From: Leptasterias polaris
Lineage: Eukaryota > Echinodermata > Asteroidea > Forcipulatida > Asteriidae
Reading direction: 5' to 3'
DNA length: 64,000 nt
NCBI GenBank assembly: GCA_037783415.1
Contig: JAZGTN010000001.1
Span: forward strand, 310,001-374,000
The notes under the pieces: generated by a model
What the model was told of the DNA's origin: nothing
Databases searched by the model: none
The model's input: the letters and a program-made list of their open reading frames with translations, nothing else
Shown: in pieces, positions 1 to 10,624 of the stretch
How the letters are laid out: the number at the start of each line of letters is the position of its first letter
Numbering within the stretch: position 1 is the first letter of the stretch
Translations under genes and position numbers: made by a program

Positions 1-91
1 CCACTCGAAGGTCAAGTACTAGGGGTCATGTGACCGAATTCTTGGGGCGGAGAGACATTTCTAGACGGCGCTAGTGGCCAGAGAGTCACCC
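1..91. repeat. Partial S2 unit at left window edge
   Basis: These are the last 91 bp of a 184-bp short unit, cut by the window edge. It contains the shared EcoRI and XbaI sites and the T-type marker (CTAGTGGCC), as expected for the unit just before an L. The array therefore continues to the left. Confidence 0.95.
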
Positions 92-111
92 CTACCCAAA
101 GAAAATGAAAG

Positions 112-365
112 TTTTAAAAAAGGCCAAGAAATAGTGCCTGCGGAAAACGTTGAGACCCTGAAATAAAGTTAAATCTACGGTTGACAATAACTCCTGATCA
201 CAGCATGCCAGAGAGACAAATTTTGTTACCTGATTCTTCCCTGAATACTCCCAAATCCGAAAATCAGAATGTGAGGGCCAGCAGGCGCCATCTTCATACC
301 GCAAATTACCAGCGAGCGGGGACCATCCGAAGTCGACGCAATAGCGACTTCATTTGAACGAGCTA
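112..365. repeat. 254-bp L-specific segment bounded by TTTTAAAA direct repeats
   Basis: The segment separating L from S starts at TTTTAAAA (112-119) and ends just before a second identical TTTTAAAA (366-373), 254 bp downstream. S has a single related octamer (TTTTCAAG) at the matching point and one extra base just before it, so the net length difference is 253 bp. This fits either insertion with an 8-bp target duplication or deletion between short direct repeats. I see no convincing terminal inverted repeats at the boundaries and no coding content. The direction of change cannot be settled from this window. The segment is present in all 84 L units. Confidence 0.85.
276..294 (-). promoter_or_regulatory. 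Candidate YY1/Pho-like motif in L (AAGATGGCGCC on minus strand)
   Basis: On the minus strand, 284-294 reads AAGATGGCGCC, close to the YY1/Pleiohomeotic consensus (AAGATGGCGGC type). It lies in the L-only segment, so it would recur once per HOR. The flanking 276-293 also forms an imperfect inverted repeat with 63-79 (14 matches, 3 mismatches and 1 gap). The motif match is seen directly; binding is speculation. Confidence 0.25.
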
Positions 366-460
366 TTTTAAAACAAATTCAAAGTAAGCACGGTCAAATC
401 AACATGACATCATTTTTGGATTGGCACAAAATTTACACCACTCGAAGGTCAAGTACTAGG

Positions 461-472
461 GGTCATGTGACC
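461..472. promoter_or_regulatory. Conserved dyad GGTCA-TG-TGACC, present in every unit
   Basis: A 5-bp inverted repeat around a 2-bp spacer recurs once in almost every S and L unit (for example 24-35, 461-472, 645-656). It contains a CATGTG E-box core and the TCATGTGA core bound by MITF/TFE-type bHLH-Zip factors. A further AGGTCA half-site lies a few bases upstream. The dyad could equally be a passenger. One copy near 57,640 is altered (GGTAAGGTGACC). Binding is not shown by the sequence. Confidence 0.3.
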
Positions 473-528
473 GAATTCTTGGGGCGGAGAGACATTTCTA
501 GACGGCGCTAGCGGCCAGAGAGTCACCA

Positions 529-712
529 CTACCCAAAGAAAATGAGAAGTTTTCAAGCAAAATCAAAGTAAGTACGCTCAAATCAACCTGACATCATTTT
601 TGGATTGGCACAAAATTTACACCACTCGAAGGTCAAGTACTAGGGGTCATGTGACCGAATTCTTGGGGCGGAGAGACATTTCTAGACGGCGCTAGCGGCC
701 AGAGAGTCACCC
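529..712. repeat. Short satellite unit S1 (184 bp), reference copy
   Basis: Basic monomer with C at unit position 168 (CTAGCGGCC, which gives a GCTAGC NheI site). About 45% GC by hand count (83 of 184). It holds one EcoRI, one XbaI and one AGTACT site, so an EcoRI digest should give mainly 184- and 437-bp products. The dyad GGTCA-TG-TGACC lies at 645-656. There is no reading frame of note. S1 is the unit missing from the 621-bp HORs. Confidence 0.96.
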
Positions 713-896
713 CTACCCAAAGAAAATGAGAAGTTTTCAAGCAAAATCAAAGTAAGTACGCTCAAATCAACCTGACATCATTTTTGGATTGGCACAAAAT
801 TTACACCACTCGAAGGTCAAGTACTAGGGGTCATGTGACCGAATTCTTGGGGCGGAGAGACATTTCTAGACGGCGCTAGTGGCCAGAGAGTCACCC
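713..896. repeat. Short satellite unit S2 (184 bp, T-type), reference copy
   Basis: Same monomer as S1 except for T at position 880 (CTAGTGGCC), which destroys the NheI site. This T marks the unit immediately before an L across almost the whole window. In HORs with a single S, that S is T-type, so shortening of the HOR removes S1 and keeps S2. Exceptions are the T-type S in second position at 10073-10256 and several C-type units before L after 59 kb. Confidence 0.95.
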
Positions 897-3800
897 CTAC
901 CCAAAGAAAATGAAAGTTTTAAAAAAGGCCAAGAAATAGTGCCTGCGGAAAACGTTGAGACCCTGAAATAAAGTTAAATCTACGGTTGACAATAACTCCT
1001 GATCACAGCATGCCAGAGAGACAAATTTTGTTACCTGATTCTTCCCTGAATACTCCCAAATCCGAAAATCAGAATGTGAGGGCCAGCAGGCGCCATCTTC
1101 ATACCGCAAATTACCAGCGAGCGGGGACCATCCGAAGTCGACGCAATAGCGACTTCATTTGAACGAGCTATTTTAAAACAAATTCAAAGTAAGCACGGTC
1201 AAATCAACATGACATCATTTTTGGATTGGCACAAAATTTACACCACTCGAAGGTCAAGTACTAGGGGTCATGTGACCGAATTCTTGGGGCGGAGAGACAT
1301 TTCTAGACGGCGCTAGCGGCCAGAGAGTCACCCCTACCCAAAGAAAATGAGAAGTTTTCAAGCAAAATCAAAGTAAGTACGCTCAAATCAACCTGACATC
1401 ATTTTTGGATTGGCACAAAATTTACACCACTCGAAGGTCAAGTACTAGGGGTCATGTGACCGAATTCTTGGGGCGGAGAGACATTTCTAGACGGCGCTAG
1501 CGGCCAGAGAGTCACCCCTACCCAAAGAAAATGAGAAGTTTTCAAGCAAAATCAAAGTAAGTACGCTCAAATCAACCTGACATCATTTTTGGATTGGCAC
1601 AAAATTTACACCACTCGAAGGTCAAGTACTAGGGGTCATGTGACCGAATTCTTGGGGCGGAGAGACATTTCTAGACGGCGCTAGTGGCCAGAGAGTCACC
1701 CCTACCCAAAGAAAATGAAAGTTTTTAAAAAGGCCAAGAAATAGTGCCTGCGGAAAACGTTGAGACCCTGAAATAAAGTTAAATCTACGGTTGACAATAA
1801 CTCCTGATCACAGCATGCCAGAGAGACAAATTTTGTTACCTGATTCTTCCCTGAATACTCCCAAATCCGAAAATCAGAATGTGAGGGCCAGCAGGCGCCA
1901 TCTTCATACCGCAAATTACCAGCGAGCGGGGACCATCCGAAGTCGACGCAATAGCGACTTCATTTGAACGAGCTATTTTAAAACAAATTCAAAGTAAGCA
2001 CGGTCAAATCAACATGACATCATTTTTGGATTGGCACAAAATTTACACCACTCGAAGGTCAAGTACTAGGGGTCATGTGACCGAATTCTTGGGGCGGAGA
2101 GACATTTCTAGACGGCGCTAGCGGCCAGAGAGTCACCCCTACCCAAAGAAAATGAGAAGTTTTCAAGCAAAATCAAAGTAAGTACGCTCAAATCAACCTG
2201 ACATCATTTTTGGATTGGCACAAAATTTACACCACTCGAAGGTCAAGTACTAGGGGTCATGTGACCGAATTCTTGGGGCGGAGAGACATTTCTAGACGGC
2301 GCTAGCGGCCAGAGAGTCACCCCTACCCAAAGAAAATGAGAAGTTTTCAAGCAAAATCAAAGTAAGTACGCTCAAATCAACCTGACATCATTTTTGGATT
2401 GGCACAAAATTTACACCACTCGAAGGTCAAGTACTAGGGGTCATGTGACCGAATTCTTGGGGCAGAGAGACATTTCTAGACGGCGCTAGTGGCCAGAGAG
2501 TCACCCCTACCCAAAGAAAATGAAAGTTTTAAAAAAGGCCAAGAAATAGTGCCTGCGGAAAACGTTGAGACCCTGAAATAAAGTTAAATCTACGGTTGAC
2601 AATAACTCCTGATCACAGCATGCCAGAGAGACAAATTTTGTTACCTGATTCTTCCCTGAATACTCCCAAATCCGAAAATCAGAATGTGAGGGCCAGCAGG
2701 CGCCATCTTCATACCGCAAATTACCAGCGAGCGGGGACCATCCGAAGTCGACGCAATAGCGACTTCATTTGAACGAGCTATTTTAAAACAAATTCAAAGT
2801 AAGCACGGTCAAATCAACATGACATCATTTTTGGATTGGCACAAAATTTACACCACTCGAAGGTCAAGTACTAGGGGTCATGTGACCGAATTCTTGGGGC
2901 GGAGATACATTTCTAGACGGCGCTAGCGGCCAGAGAGTCACCCCTACCCAAAGAAAATGAGAAGTTTTCAAGCAAAATCAAAGTAAGTACGCTCAAATCA
3001 ACCTGACATCATTTTTGGATTGGCACAAAATTTACACCACTCGAAGGTCAAGTACTAGGGGTCATGTGACCGAATTCTTGGGGCGGAGAGACATTTCTAG
3101 ACGGCGCTAGTGGCCAGAGAGTCACCCCTACCCAAAGAAAATGAAAGTTTTAAAAAAGGCCAAGAAATAGTGCCTGCGGAAAACGTTGAGACCCTGAAAT
3201 AAAGTTAAATCTACGGTTGACAATAACTCCTGATCACAGCATGCCAGAGAGACAAATTTTGTTACCTGATTCTTCCCTGAATACTCCCAAATCCGAAAAT
3301 CAGAATGTGAGGGCCAGCAGGCGCCATCTTCATACCGCAAATTACCAGCGAGCGGGGACCATCCGAAGTCGACGCAATAGCGACTTCATTTGAACGAGCT
3401 ATTTTAAAACAAATTCAAAGTAAGCACGGTCAAATCAACATGACATCATTTTTGGATTGGCACAAAATTTACACCACTCGAAGGTCAAGTACTAGGGGTC
3501 ATGTGACCGAATTCTTGGGGCGGAGATACATTTCTAGACGGCGCTAGCGGCCAGAGAGTCACCCCTACCCAAAGAAAATGAGAAGTTTTCAAGCAAAATC
3601 AAAGTAAGTACGCTCAAATCAACCTGACATCATTTTTGGATTGGCACAAAATTTACACCACTCGAAGGTCAAGTACTAGGGGTCATGTGACCGAATTCTT
3701 GGGGCGGAGAGACATTTCTAGACGGCGCTAGCGGCCAGAGAGTCACCCCTACCCAAAGAAAATGAGAAGTTTTCAAGCAAAATCAAAGTAAGTACGCTCA

Positions 3801-5358
3801 AATCAACCTGACATCATTTTTGGATTGGCACAAAATTTACACCACTCGAAGGTCAAGTACTAGGGGTCATGTGACCGAATTCTTGGGGCGGAGAGACATT
3901 TCTAGACGGCGCTAGTGGCCAGAGAGTCACCCCTACCCAAAGAAAATGAAAGTTTTTAAAAAGGCCAAGAAATAGTGCCTGCGGAAAACGTTGAGACCCT
4001 GAAATAAAGTTAAATCTACGGTTGACAATAACTCCTGATCACAGCATGCCAGAGAGACAAATTTTGTTACCTGATTCTTCCCTGAATACTCCCAAATCCG
4101 AAAATCAGAATGTGAGGGCCAGCAGGCGCCATCTTCATACCGCAAATTACCAGCGAGCGGGGACCATCCGAAGTCGACGCAATAGCGACTTCATTTGAAC
4201 GAGCTATTTTAAAACAAATTCAAAGTAAGCACGGTCAAATCAACATGACATCATTTTTGGATTGGCACAAAATTTACACCACTCGAAGGTCAAGTACTAG
4301 GGGTCATGTGACCGAATTCTTGGGGCGGAGAGACATTTCTAGACGGCGCTAGCGGCCAGAGAGTCACCCCTACCCAAAGAAAATGAGAAGTTTTCAAGCA
4401 AAATCAAAGTAAGTACGCTCAAATCAACCTGACATCATTTTTGGATTGGCACAAAATTTACACCACTCGAAGGTCAAGTACTAGGGGTCATGTGACCGAA
4501 TTCTTGGGGCGGAGAGACATTTCTAGACGGCGCTAGCGGCCAGAGAGTCACCCCTACCCAAAGAAAATGAGAAGTTTTCAAGCAAAATCAAAGTAAGTAC
4601 GCTCAAATCAACCTGACATCATTTTTGGATTGGCACAAAATTTACACCACTCGAAGGTCAAGTACTAGGGGTCATGTGACCGAATTCTTGGGGCGGAGAG
4701 ACATTTCTAGACGGCGCTAGTGGCCAGAGAGTCACCCCTACCCAAAGAAAATGAAAGTTTTAAAAAAGGCCAAGAAATAGTGCCTGCGGAAAACGTTGAG
4801 ACCCTGAAATAAAGTTAAATCTACGGTTGACAATAACTCCTGATCACAGCATGCCAGAGAGACAAATTTTGTTACCTGATTCTTCCCTGAATACTCCCAA
4901 ATCCGAAAATCAGAATGTGAGGGCCAGCAGGCGCCATCTTCATACCGCAAATTACCAGCGAGCGGGGACCATCCGAAGTCGACGCAATAGCGACTTCATT
5001 TGAACGAGCTATTTTAAAACAAATTCAAAGTAAGCACGGTCAAATCAACATGACATCATTTTTGGATTGGCACAAAATTTACACCACTCGAAGGTCAAGT
5101 ACTAGGGGTCATGTGACCGAATTCTTGGGGCGGAGATACATTTCTAGACGGCGCTAGCGGCCAGAGAGTCACCCCTACCCAAAGAAAATGAGAAGTTTTC
5201 AAGCAAAATCAAAGTAAGTACGCTCAAATCAACCTGACATCATTTTTGGATTGGCACAAAATTTACACCACTCGAAGGTCAAGTACTAGGGGTCATGTGA
5301 CCGAATTCTTGGGGCGGAGAGACATTTCTAGACGGCGCTAGTGGCCAGAGAGTCACCC
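897..5358. repeat. Subarray with a 2231-bp duplicated block
   Basis: L units start at 897, 1702, 2507, 3128, 3933 and 4738, with S counts 2, 2, 1, 2, 2, 1. Two private variants repeat at exactly 2231 bp: A>T in the A-run of L at 1726 and 3957, and G>T (GGAGATACA) at 2906 and 5137. A third copy of the latter lies 621 bp on, at 3527. The L-2S-L-1S order after 1702 is repeated after 3933, so this is a tandem duplication of a three-HOR block (805+621+805). Confidence 0.85.
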
Positions 5359-8300
5359 CTACCCAAAGAAAATGAAAGTTTTAAAAAAGGCCAAGAAATA
5401 GTGCCTGCGGAAAACGTTGAGACCCTGAAATAAAGTTAAATCTACGGTTGACAATAACTCCTGATCACAGCATGCCAGAGAGACAAATTTTGTTACCTGA
5501 TTCTTCCCTGAATACTCCCAAATCCGAAAATCAGAATGTGAGGGCCAGCAGGCGCCATCTTCATACCGCAAATTACCAGCGAGCGGGGACCATCCGAAGT
5601 CGACGCAATAGCGACTTCATTTGAACGAGCTATTTTAAAACAAATTCAAAGTAAGCACGGTCAAATCAACATGATATCATTTTTGGATTGGCACAAAATT
5701 TACACCACTCGAAGGTCAAGTACTAGGGGTCATGTGACCGAATTCTTGGGGCGGAGAGACATTTCTAGACGGCGCTAGCGGCCAGAGAGTCACCCCTACC
5801 CAAAGAAAATGAGAAGTTTTCAAGCAAAATCAAAGTAAGTACGCTCAAATCAACCTGACATCATTTTTTGATTGGCACAAAATTTACACCACTCGAAGGT
5901 CAAGTACTAGGGGTCATGTGACCGAATTCTTGGGGCGGAGAGACATTTCTAGACGGCGCTAGCGGCCAGAGAGTCACCCCTACCCAAAGAAAATGAGAAG
6001 TTTTCAAGCAAAATCAAAGTAAGTACGCTCAAATCAACCTGACATCATTTTTGGATTGGCACAAAATTTACACCACTCGAAGGTCAAGTACTAGGGGTCA
6101 TGTGACCGAATTCTTGGGGCGGAGAGACATTTCTAGACGGCGCTAGTGGCCAGAGAGTCACCCCTACCCAAAGAAAATGAAAGTTTTAAAAAAGGCCAAG
6201 AAATAGTGCCTGCGGAAAACGTTGAGACCCTGAAATAAAGTTAAATCTACGGTTGACAATAACTCCTGATCACAGCATGCCAGAGAGACAAATTTTGTTA
6301 CCTGATTCTTCCCTGAATACTCCCAAATCCGAAAATCAGAATGTGAGGGCCAGCAGGCGCCATCTTCATACCGCAAATTACCAGCGAGCGGGGACCATCC
6401 GAAGTCGACGCAATAGCGACTTCATTTGAACGAGCTATTTTAAAACAAATTCAAAGTAAGCACGGTCAAATCAACATGACATCATTTTTGGATTGGCACA
6501 AAATTTACACCACTCGAAGGTCAAGTACTAGGGGTCATGTGACCGAATTCTTGGGGCGGAGAGACATTTCTAGACGGCGCTAGCGGCCAGAGAGTCACCC
6601 CTACCCAAAGAAAATGAGAAGTTTTCAAGCAAAATCAAAGTAAGTACGCTCAAATCAACCTGACATCATTTTTGGATTGGCACAAAATTTACACCACTCG
6701 AAGGTCAAGTACTAGGGGTCATGTGACCGAATTCTTGGGGCGGAGAAACATTTCTAGACGGCGCTAGCGGCCAGAGAGTCACCCCTACCCAAAGAAAATG
6801 AGAAGTTTTCAAGCAAAATCAAAGTAAGTACGCTCAAATCAACCTGACATCATTTTTGGATTGGCACAAAATTTACACCACTCGAAGGTCAAGTACTAGG
6901 GGTCATGTGACCGAATTCTTGGGGCGGAGAGACATTTCTAGACGGCGCTAGTGGCCAGAGAGTCACCCCTACCCAAAGAAAATGAAAGTTTTAAAAAAGG
7001 CCAAGAAATAGTGCCTGCGGAAAACGTTGAGACCCTGAAATAAAGTTAAATATACGGTTGACAATAACTCCTGATCACAGCATGCCAGAGAGACAAATTT
7101 TGTTACCTGATTCTTCCCTGAATACTCCCAAATCCGAAAATCAGAATGTGAGGGCCAGCAGGCGCCATCTTCATACCGCAAATTACCAGCGAGCGGGGAC
7201 CATCCGAAGTCGACGCAATAGCGACTTCATTTGAACGAGCTATTTTAAAACAAATTCAAAGTAAGCACGGTCAAATCAACATGACATCATTTTTGGATTG
7301 GCACAAAATTTACACCACTCGAAGGTCAAGTACTAGGGGTCATGTGACCGAATTCTTGGGGCGGAGAGACATTTCTAGACGGCGCTAGCGGCCAGAGAGT
7401 CACCCCTACCCAAAGAAAATGAGAAGTTTTCAAGCAAAATCAAAGTAAGTACGCTCAAATCAACCTGACATCATTTTTGGATTGGCACAAAATTTACACC
7501 ACTCGAAGGTCAAGTACTAGGGGTCATGTGACCGAATTCTTGGGGCGGACAGACATTTCTAGACGGCGCTAGTGGCCAGAGAGTCACCCCTACCCAAAGA
7601 AAATGAAAGTTTTAAAAAAGGCCAAGAAATAGTGCCTGCGGAAAACGTTGAGACCCTGAAATAAAGTTAAATCTACGGTTGACAATAACTCCTGATCACA
7701 GCATGCCAGAGAGACAAATTTTGTTACCTGATTCTTCCCTGAATACTCCCAAATCCGAAAATCAGAATGTGAGGGCCAGCAGGCGCCATCTTCATACCGC
7801 AAATTACCAGCGAGCGGGGACCATCCGAAGTCGACGCAATAGCGACTTCATTTGAACGAGCTATTTTAAAACAAATTCAAAGTAAGCACGGTCAAATCAA
7901 CATGACATCATTTTTGGATTGGCACAAAATTTACACCACTCGAAGGTCAAGTACTAGGGGTCATGTGACCGAATTCTTGGGGCGGAGAGACATTTCTAGA
8001 CGGCGCTAGCGGCCAGAGAGTCACCCCTACCCAAAGAAAATGAGAAGTTTTCAAGCAAAATCAAAGTAAGTACGCTCAAATCAACCTGACATCATTTTTG
8101 GATTGGCACAAAATTTACACCACTCGAAGGTCAAGTACTAGGGGTCATGTGACCGAATTCTTGGGGCGGAGAGACATTTCTAGACGGCGCTAGTGGCCAG
8201 AGAGTCACCCCTACCCAAAGAAAATGAAAGTTTAAAAAAGGCCAAGAAATAGTGCCTGCGGAAAACGTTGAGACCCTGAAATAAAGTTAAATCTACGGTT

Positions 8301-9635
8301 GACAATAACTCCTGATCACAGCATGCCAGAGAGACAAATTTTGTTACCTGATTCTTCCCTGAATACTCCCAAATCCGAAAATCAGAATGTGAGGGCCAGC
8401 AGGCGCCATCTTCATACCGCAAATTACCAGCGAGCGGGGACCATCCGAAGTCGACGCAATAGCGACTTCATTTGAACGAGCTATTTTAAAACAAATTCAA
8501 AGTAAGCACGGTCAAATCAACATGACATCATTTTTGGATTGGCACAAAATTTACACCACTCGAAGGTCAAGTAGTAGGGGTCATGTGACCGAATTCTTGG
8601 GGCGGAGAGACATTTCTAGACGGCGCTAGCGGCCAGAGAGTCACCCCTACCCAAAGAAAATGAGAAGTTTTCAAGCAAAATCAAAGTAAGTACGCTCAAA
8701 TCAACCTGACATCATTTTTGGATTGGCACAAAATTTACACCACTCGAAGGTCAAGTACTAGGGGTCATGTGACCGAATTCTTGGGGTGGAGAGACATTTC
8801 TAGACGGCGCTAGTGGCCAGAGAGTCACCCCTACCCAAAGAAAATGAAAGTTTTAAAAAAGGCCAAGAAATTGTGCCTGCGGAAAACGTTGAGACCCTGA
8901 AATAAAGTTAAATCTACGGTTGACAATAACTCCTGATCACAGCATGCCAGAGAGACAAATTTTGTTACCTGATTCTTCCCTGAATACTCCCAAATCCGAA
9001 AATCAGAATGTGAGGGCCAGCAGGCGCCATCTTCATACCGCAAATTACCAGCGAGCGGGGACCATCCGAAGTCGACGCAATAGCGACTTCATTTGAACGA
9101 GCTATTTTAAAACAAATTCAAAGTAAGCACGGTCAAATCAACATGACATCATTTTTGGATTGGCACAAAATTTACACCACTCGAAGGTCAAGTACTAGGG
9201 GTCATGTGACCGAATTCTTGGGGCGGAGAGACATTTCTAGACGGCGCTAGCGGCCAGAGAGTCACCCCTACCCAAAGAAAATGAGAAGTTTTCAAGCAAA
9301 ATCAAAGTAAGTACGCTCAAATCAACCTGACATCATTTTTGGATTGGCACAAAATTTACACCACTCGAAGGTCAAGTACTAGGGGTCATGTGACCGAATT
9401 CTTGGGGCGGAGAGACATTTCTAGACGGCGCTAGCGGCCAGAGAGTCACCCCTACCCAAAGAAAATGAGAAGTTTTCAAGCAAAATCAAAGTAAGTACGC
9501 TCAAATCAACCTGACATCATTTTTGGATTGGCACAAAATTTACACCACTCGAAGGTCAAGTACTAGGGGTCATGTGACCGAATTCTTGGGGCGGAGAGAC
9601 ATTTCTAGACGGCGCTAGTGGCCAGAGAGTCACCC
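5359..9635. repeat. Mixed 805/621-bp HOR subarray
   Basis: L units start at 5359, 6164, 6969, 7590, 8211 and 8831, with S counts 2, 2, 1, 1, 1, 2. Three 621-bp HORs stand in a row (6969-8830). The L at 8211-8646 is 436 bp because one base is missing from the TTTT/AAAAAA run near 8231. The L at 8831 has an A>T (GAAATTGTG) that recurs in the L units at 20354 and 58506. The unit ending at 8830 has C>T (GGGGTGGAG) at 8787, the first of four such T-type units up to 12.6 kb. Confidence 0.9.
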
Positions 9636-10624
9636 CTACCCAAAGAAAATGAAAGTTTTAAAAAAGGCCAATAAATAGTGCCTGCGGAAAACGTTGAGAA
9701 CCTGAAATAAAGTTAAATCTACGGTTGACAATAACTCCTGATCACAGCATGCCAGAGAGACAAATTTTGTTACCTGATTCTTCCCTGAATACTCCCAAAT
9801 CCGAAAATCAGAATGTGAGGGCCAGCAGGCGCCATCTTCATACCGCAAATTACCAGCGAGCGGGGACCATCCGAAGTCGACGCAATAGCGACTTCATTTG
9901 AACGAGCTATTTTAAAACAAATTCAAAGTAAGCACGGTCAAATCAACATGACATCATTTTTGGATTGGCACAAAATTTACACCACTCGAAGGTCAAGTAC
10001 TAGGGGTCATGTGACCGAATTCTTGGGGCGGAGAGACATTTCTAGACGGCGCTAGCGGCCAGAGAGTCACCCCTACCCAAAGAAAATGAGAAGTTTTCAA
10101 GCAAAATCAAAGTAAGTACGCTCAAATCAACCTGACATCATTTTTGGATTGGCACAAAATTTACACCACTCGAAGGTCAAGTACTAGGGGTCATGTGACC
10201 GAATTCTTGGGGTGGAGAGACATTTCTAGACGGCGCTAGTGGCCAGAGAGTCACCCCTACCCAAAGAAAATGAGAAGTTTTCAAGCAAAATCAAAGTAAG
10301 TACGCTCAAATCAACCTGACATCATTTTTGGATTGGCACAAAATTTACACCACTCGAAGGTCAAGTACTAGGGGTCATGTGACCGAATTCTTGGGGCGGA
10401 GAGACATTTCTAGACGGCGCTAGCGGCCAGAGAGTCACCCCTACCCAAAGAAAATGAGAAGTTTTCAAGCAAAATCAAAGTAAGTACGCTCAAATCAACC
10501 TGACATCATTTTTGGATTGGCACAAAATTTACACCACTCGAAGGTCAAGTACTAGGGGTCATGTGACCGAATTCTTGGGGTGGAGAGACATTTCTAGACG
10601 GCGCTAGTGGCCAGAGAGTCACCC
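9636..10624. repeat. 989-bp HOR variant with unit order L-S2-S1-S2
   Basis: Three S units follow the L at 9636-10072. The first (10073-10256) is T-type, the second C-type, the third T-type. The first and third also share the rare GGGGTGGAG variant (10213 and 10581, exactly 368 bp apart). The order L-S2-S1-S2 is best explained by duplication of an S1-S2 pair, or by a crossover placing S1-S2 behind an L-S2 HOR. The L itself carries C>A at 9700, seen again in the L units at 10625, 13477 and 16329. Confidence 0.88.

Larger units (their letters stand above)
92..528. repeat. Long satellite unit L (437 bp), reference copy
   Basis: L begins with the CTACCCAAAG motif shared with S and then diverges after AAAATGAAAGTTTT into a segment absent from S. 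It rejoins S near the second TTTTAAAA and then runs in parallel with S (CAAAGTAAG, TGACATCATTTTTGG, GAATTC, TCTAGA) to its end. In the rejoined part, L-type bases differ from S at fixed positions, for example CACGGTC against TACGCTC and CAACATG against CAACCTG. L and S are thus established subfamilies and not a fresh insertion. L-only restriction sites include BclI, SphI, a GGCGCC site and SalI. Confidence 0.97.
92..896. repeat. Canonical 805-bp higher-order repeat (L-S1-S2), first copy
   Basis: This is the reference copy of the dominant HOR: L (92-528), S1 (529-712), S2 (713-896). The 805-bp spacing recurs in 55 of 83 L-to-L intervals. The three units are told apart by the extra segment in L and by the base at the CTAG[C/T]GGCC site: C in L and S1, T in S2 (position 880). 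This copy has one private change, C>A at 528. Near-identity between successive HORs, together with clear differences among the units inside one HOR, is the hallmark of higher-order satellite organisation. Confidence 0.97.

Noticed and set aside
153..170. Poly(A) signal (AATAAA) in L implying a transcript end
   Set aside because: A single hexamer in AT-rich sequence with no associated gene or downstream element; expected by chance.
92..304. Recurrent 70-codon minus-strand ORF, one per L unit (77 intact of 84)
   Set aside because: It recurs only because L recurs. It has no recognisable domain. It is broken without consequence in seven L units: frameshift in five (34844, 37074, 38499, 39119, 41533) and Trp-to-stop in two (56643, 57885). 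It is shortened at its end at 15524 and altered at its end at 8211 and 60737. It runs across the L-specific boundary and ends in the part shared with S. Nothing suggests selection on the protein.
112..373. piggyBac-type or other TTAA transposon within L
   Set aside because: TTAA lies inside both TTTTAAAA repeats, but there are no matching terminal inverted repeats next to them and no transposase. It is kept only as one possible origin of the segment.
8225..8240. Single-copy length changes in the TTTT/AAAAAA run (8211, 60737 units) as biological variants
   Set aside because: As isolated one-base losses in a homopolymer they may be base-calling errors. They are noted for bookkeeping but not interpreted, unlike the shared CCGAAATCAG deletion.
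8180..8422. 80-codon version of the same minus-strand ORF (also at 60706-60948)
   Set aside because: A one-base loss in the T/A run shifts the frame past the usual stop, so the extension is an accident of the deletion.
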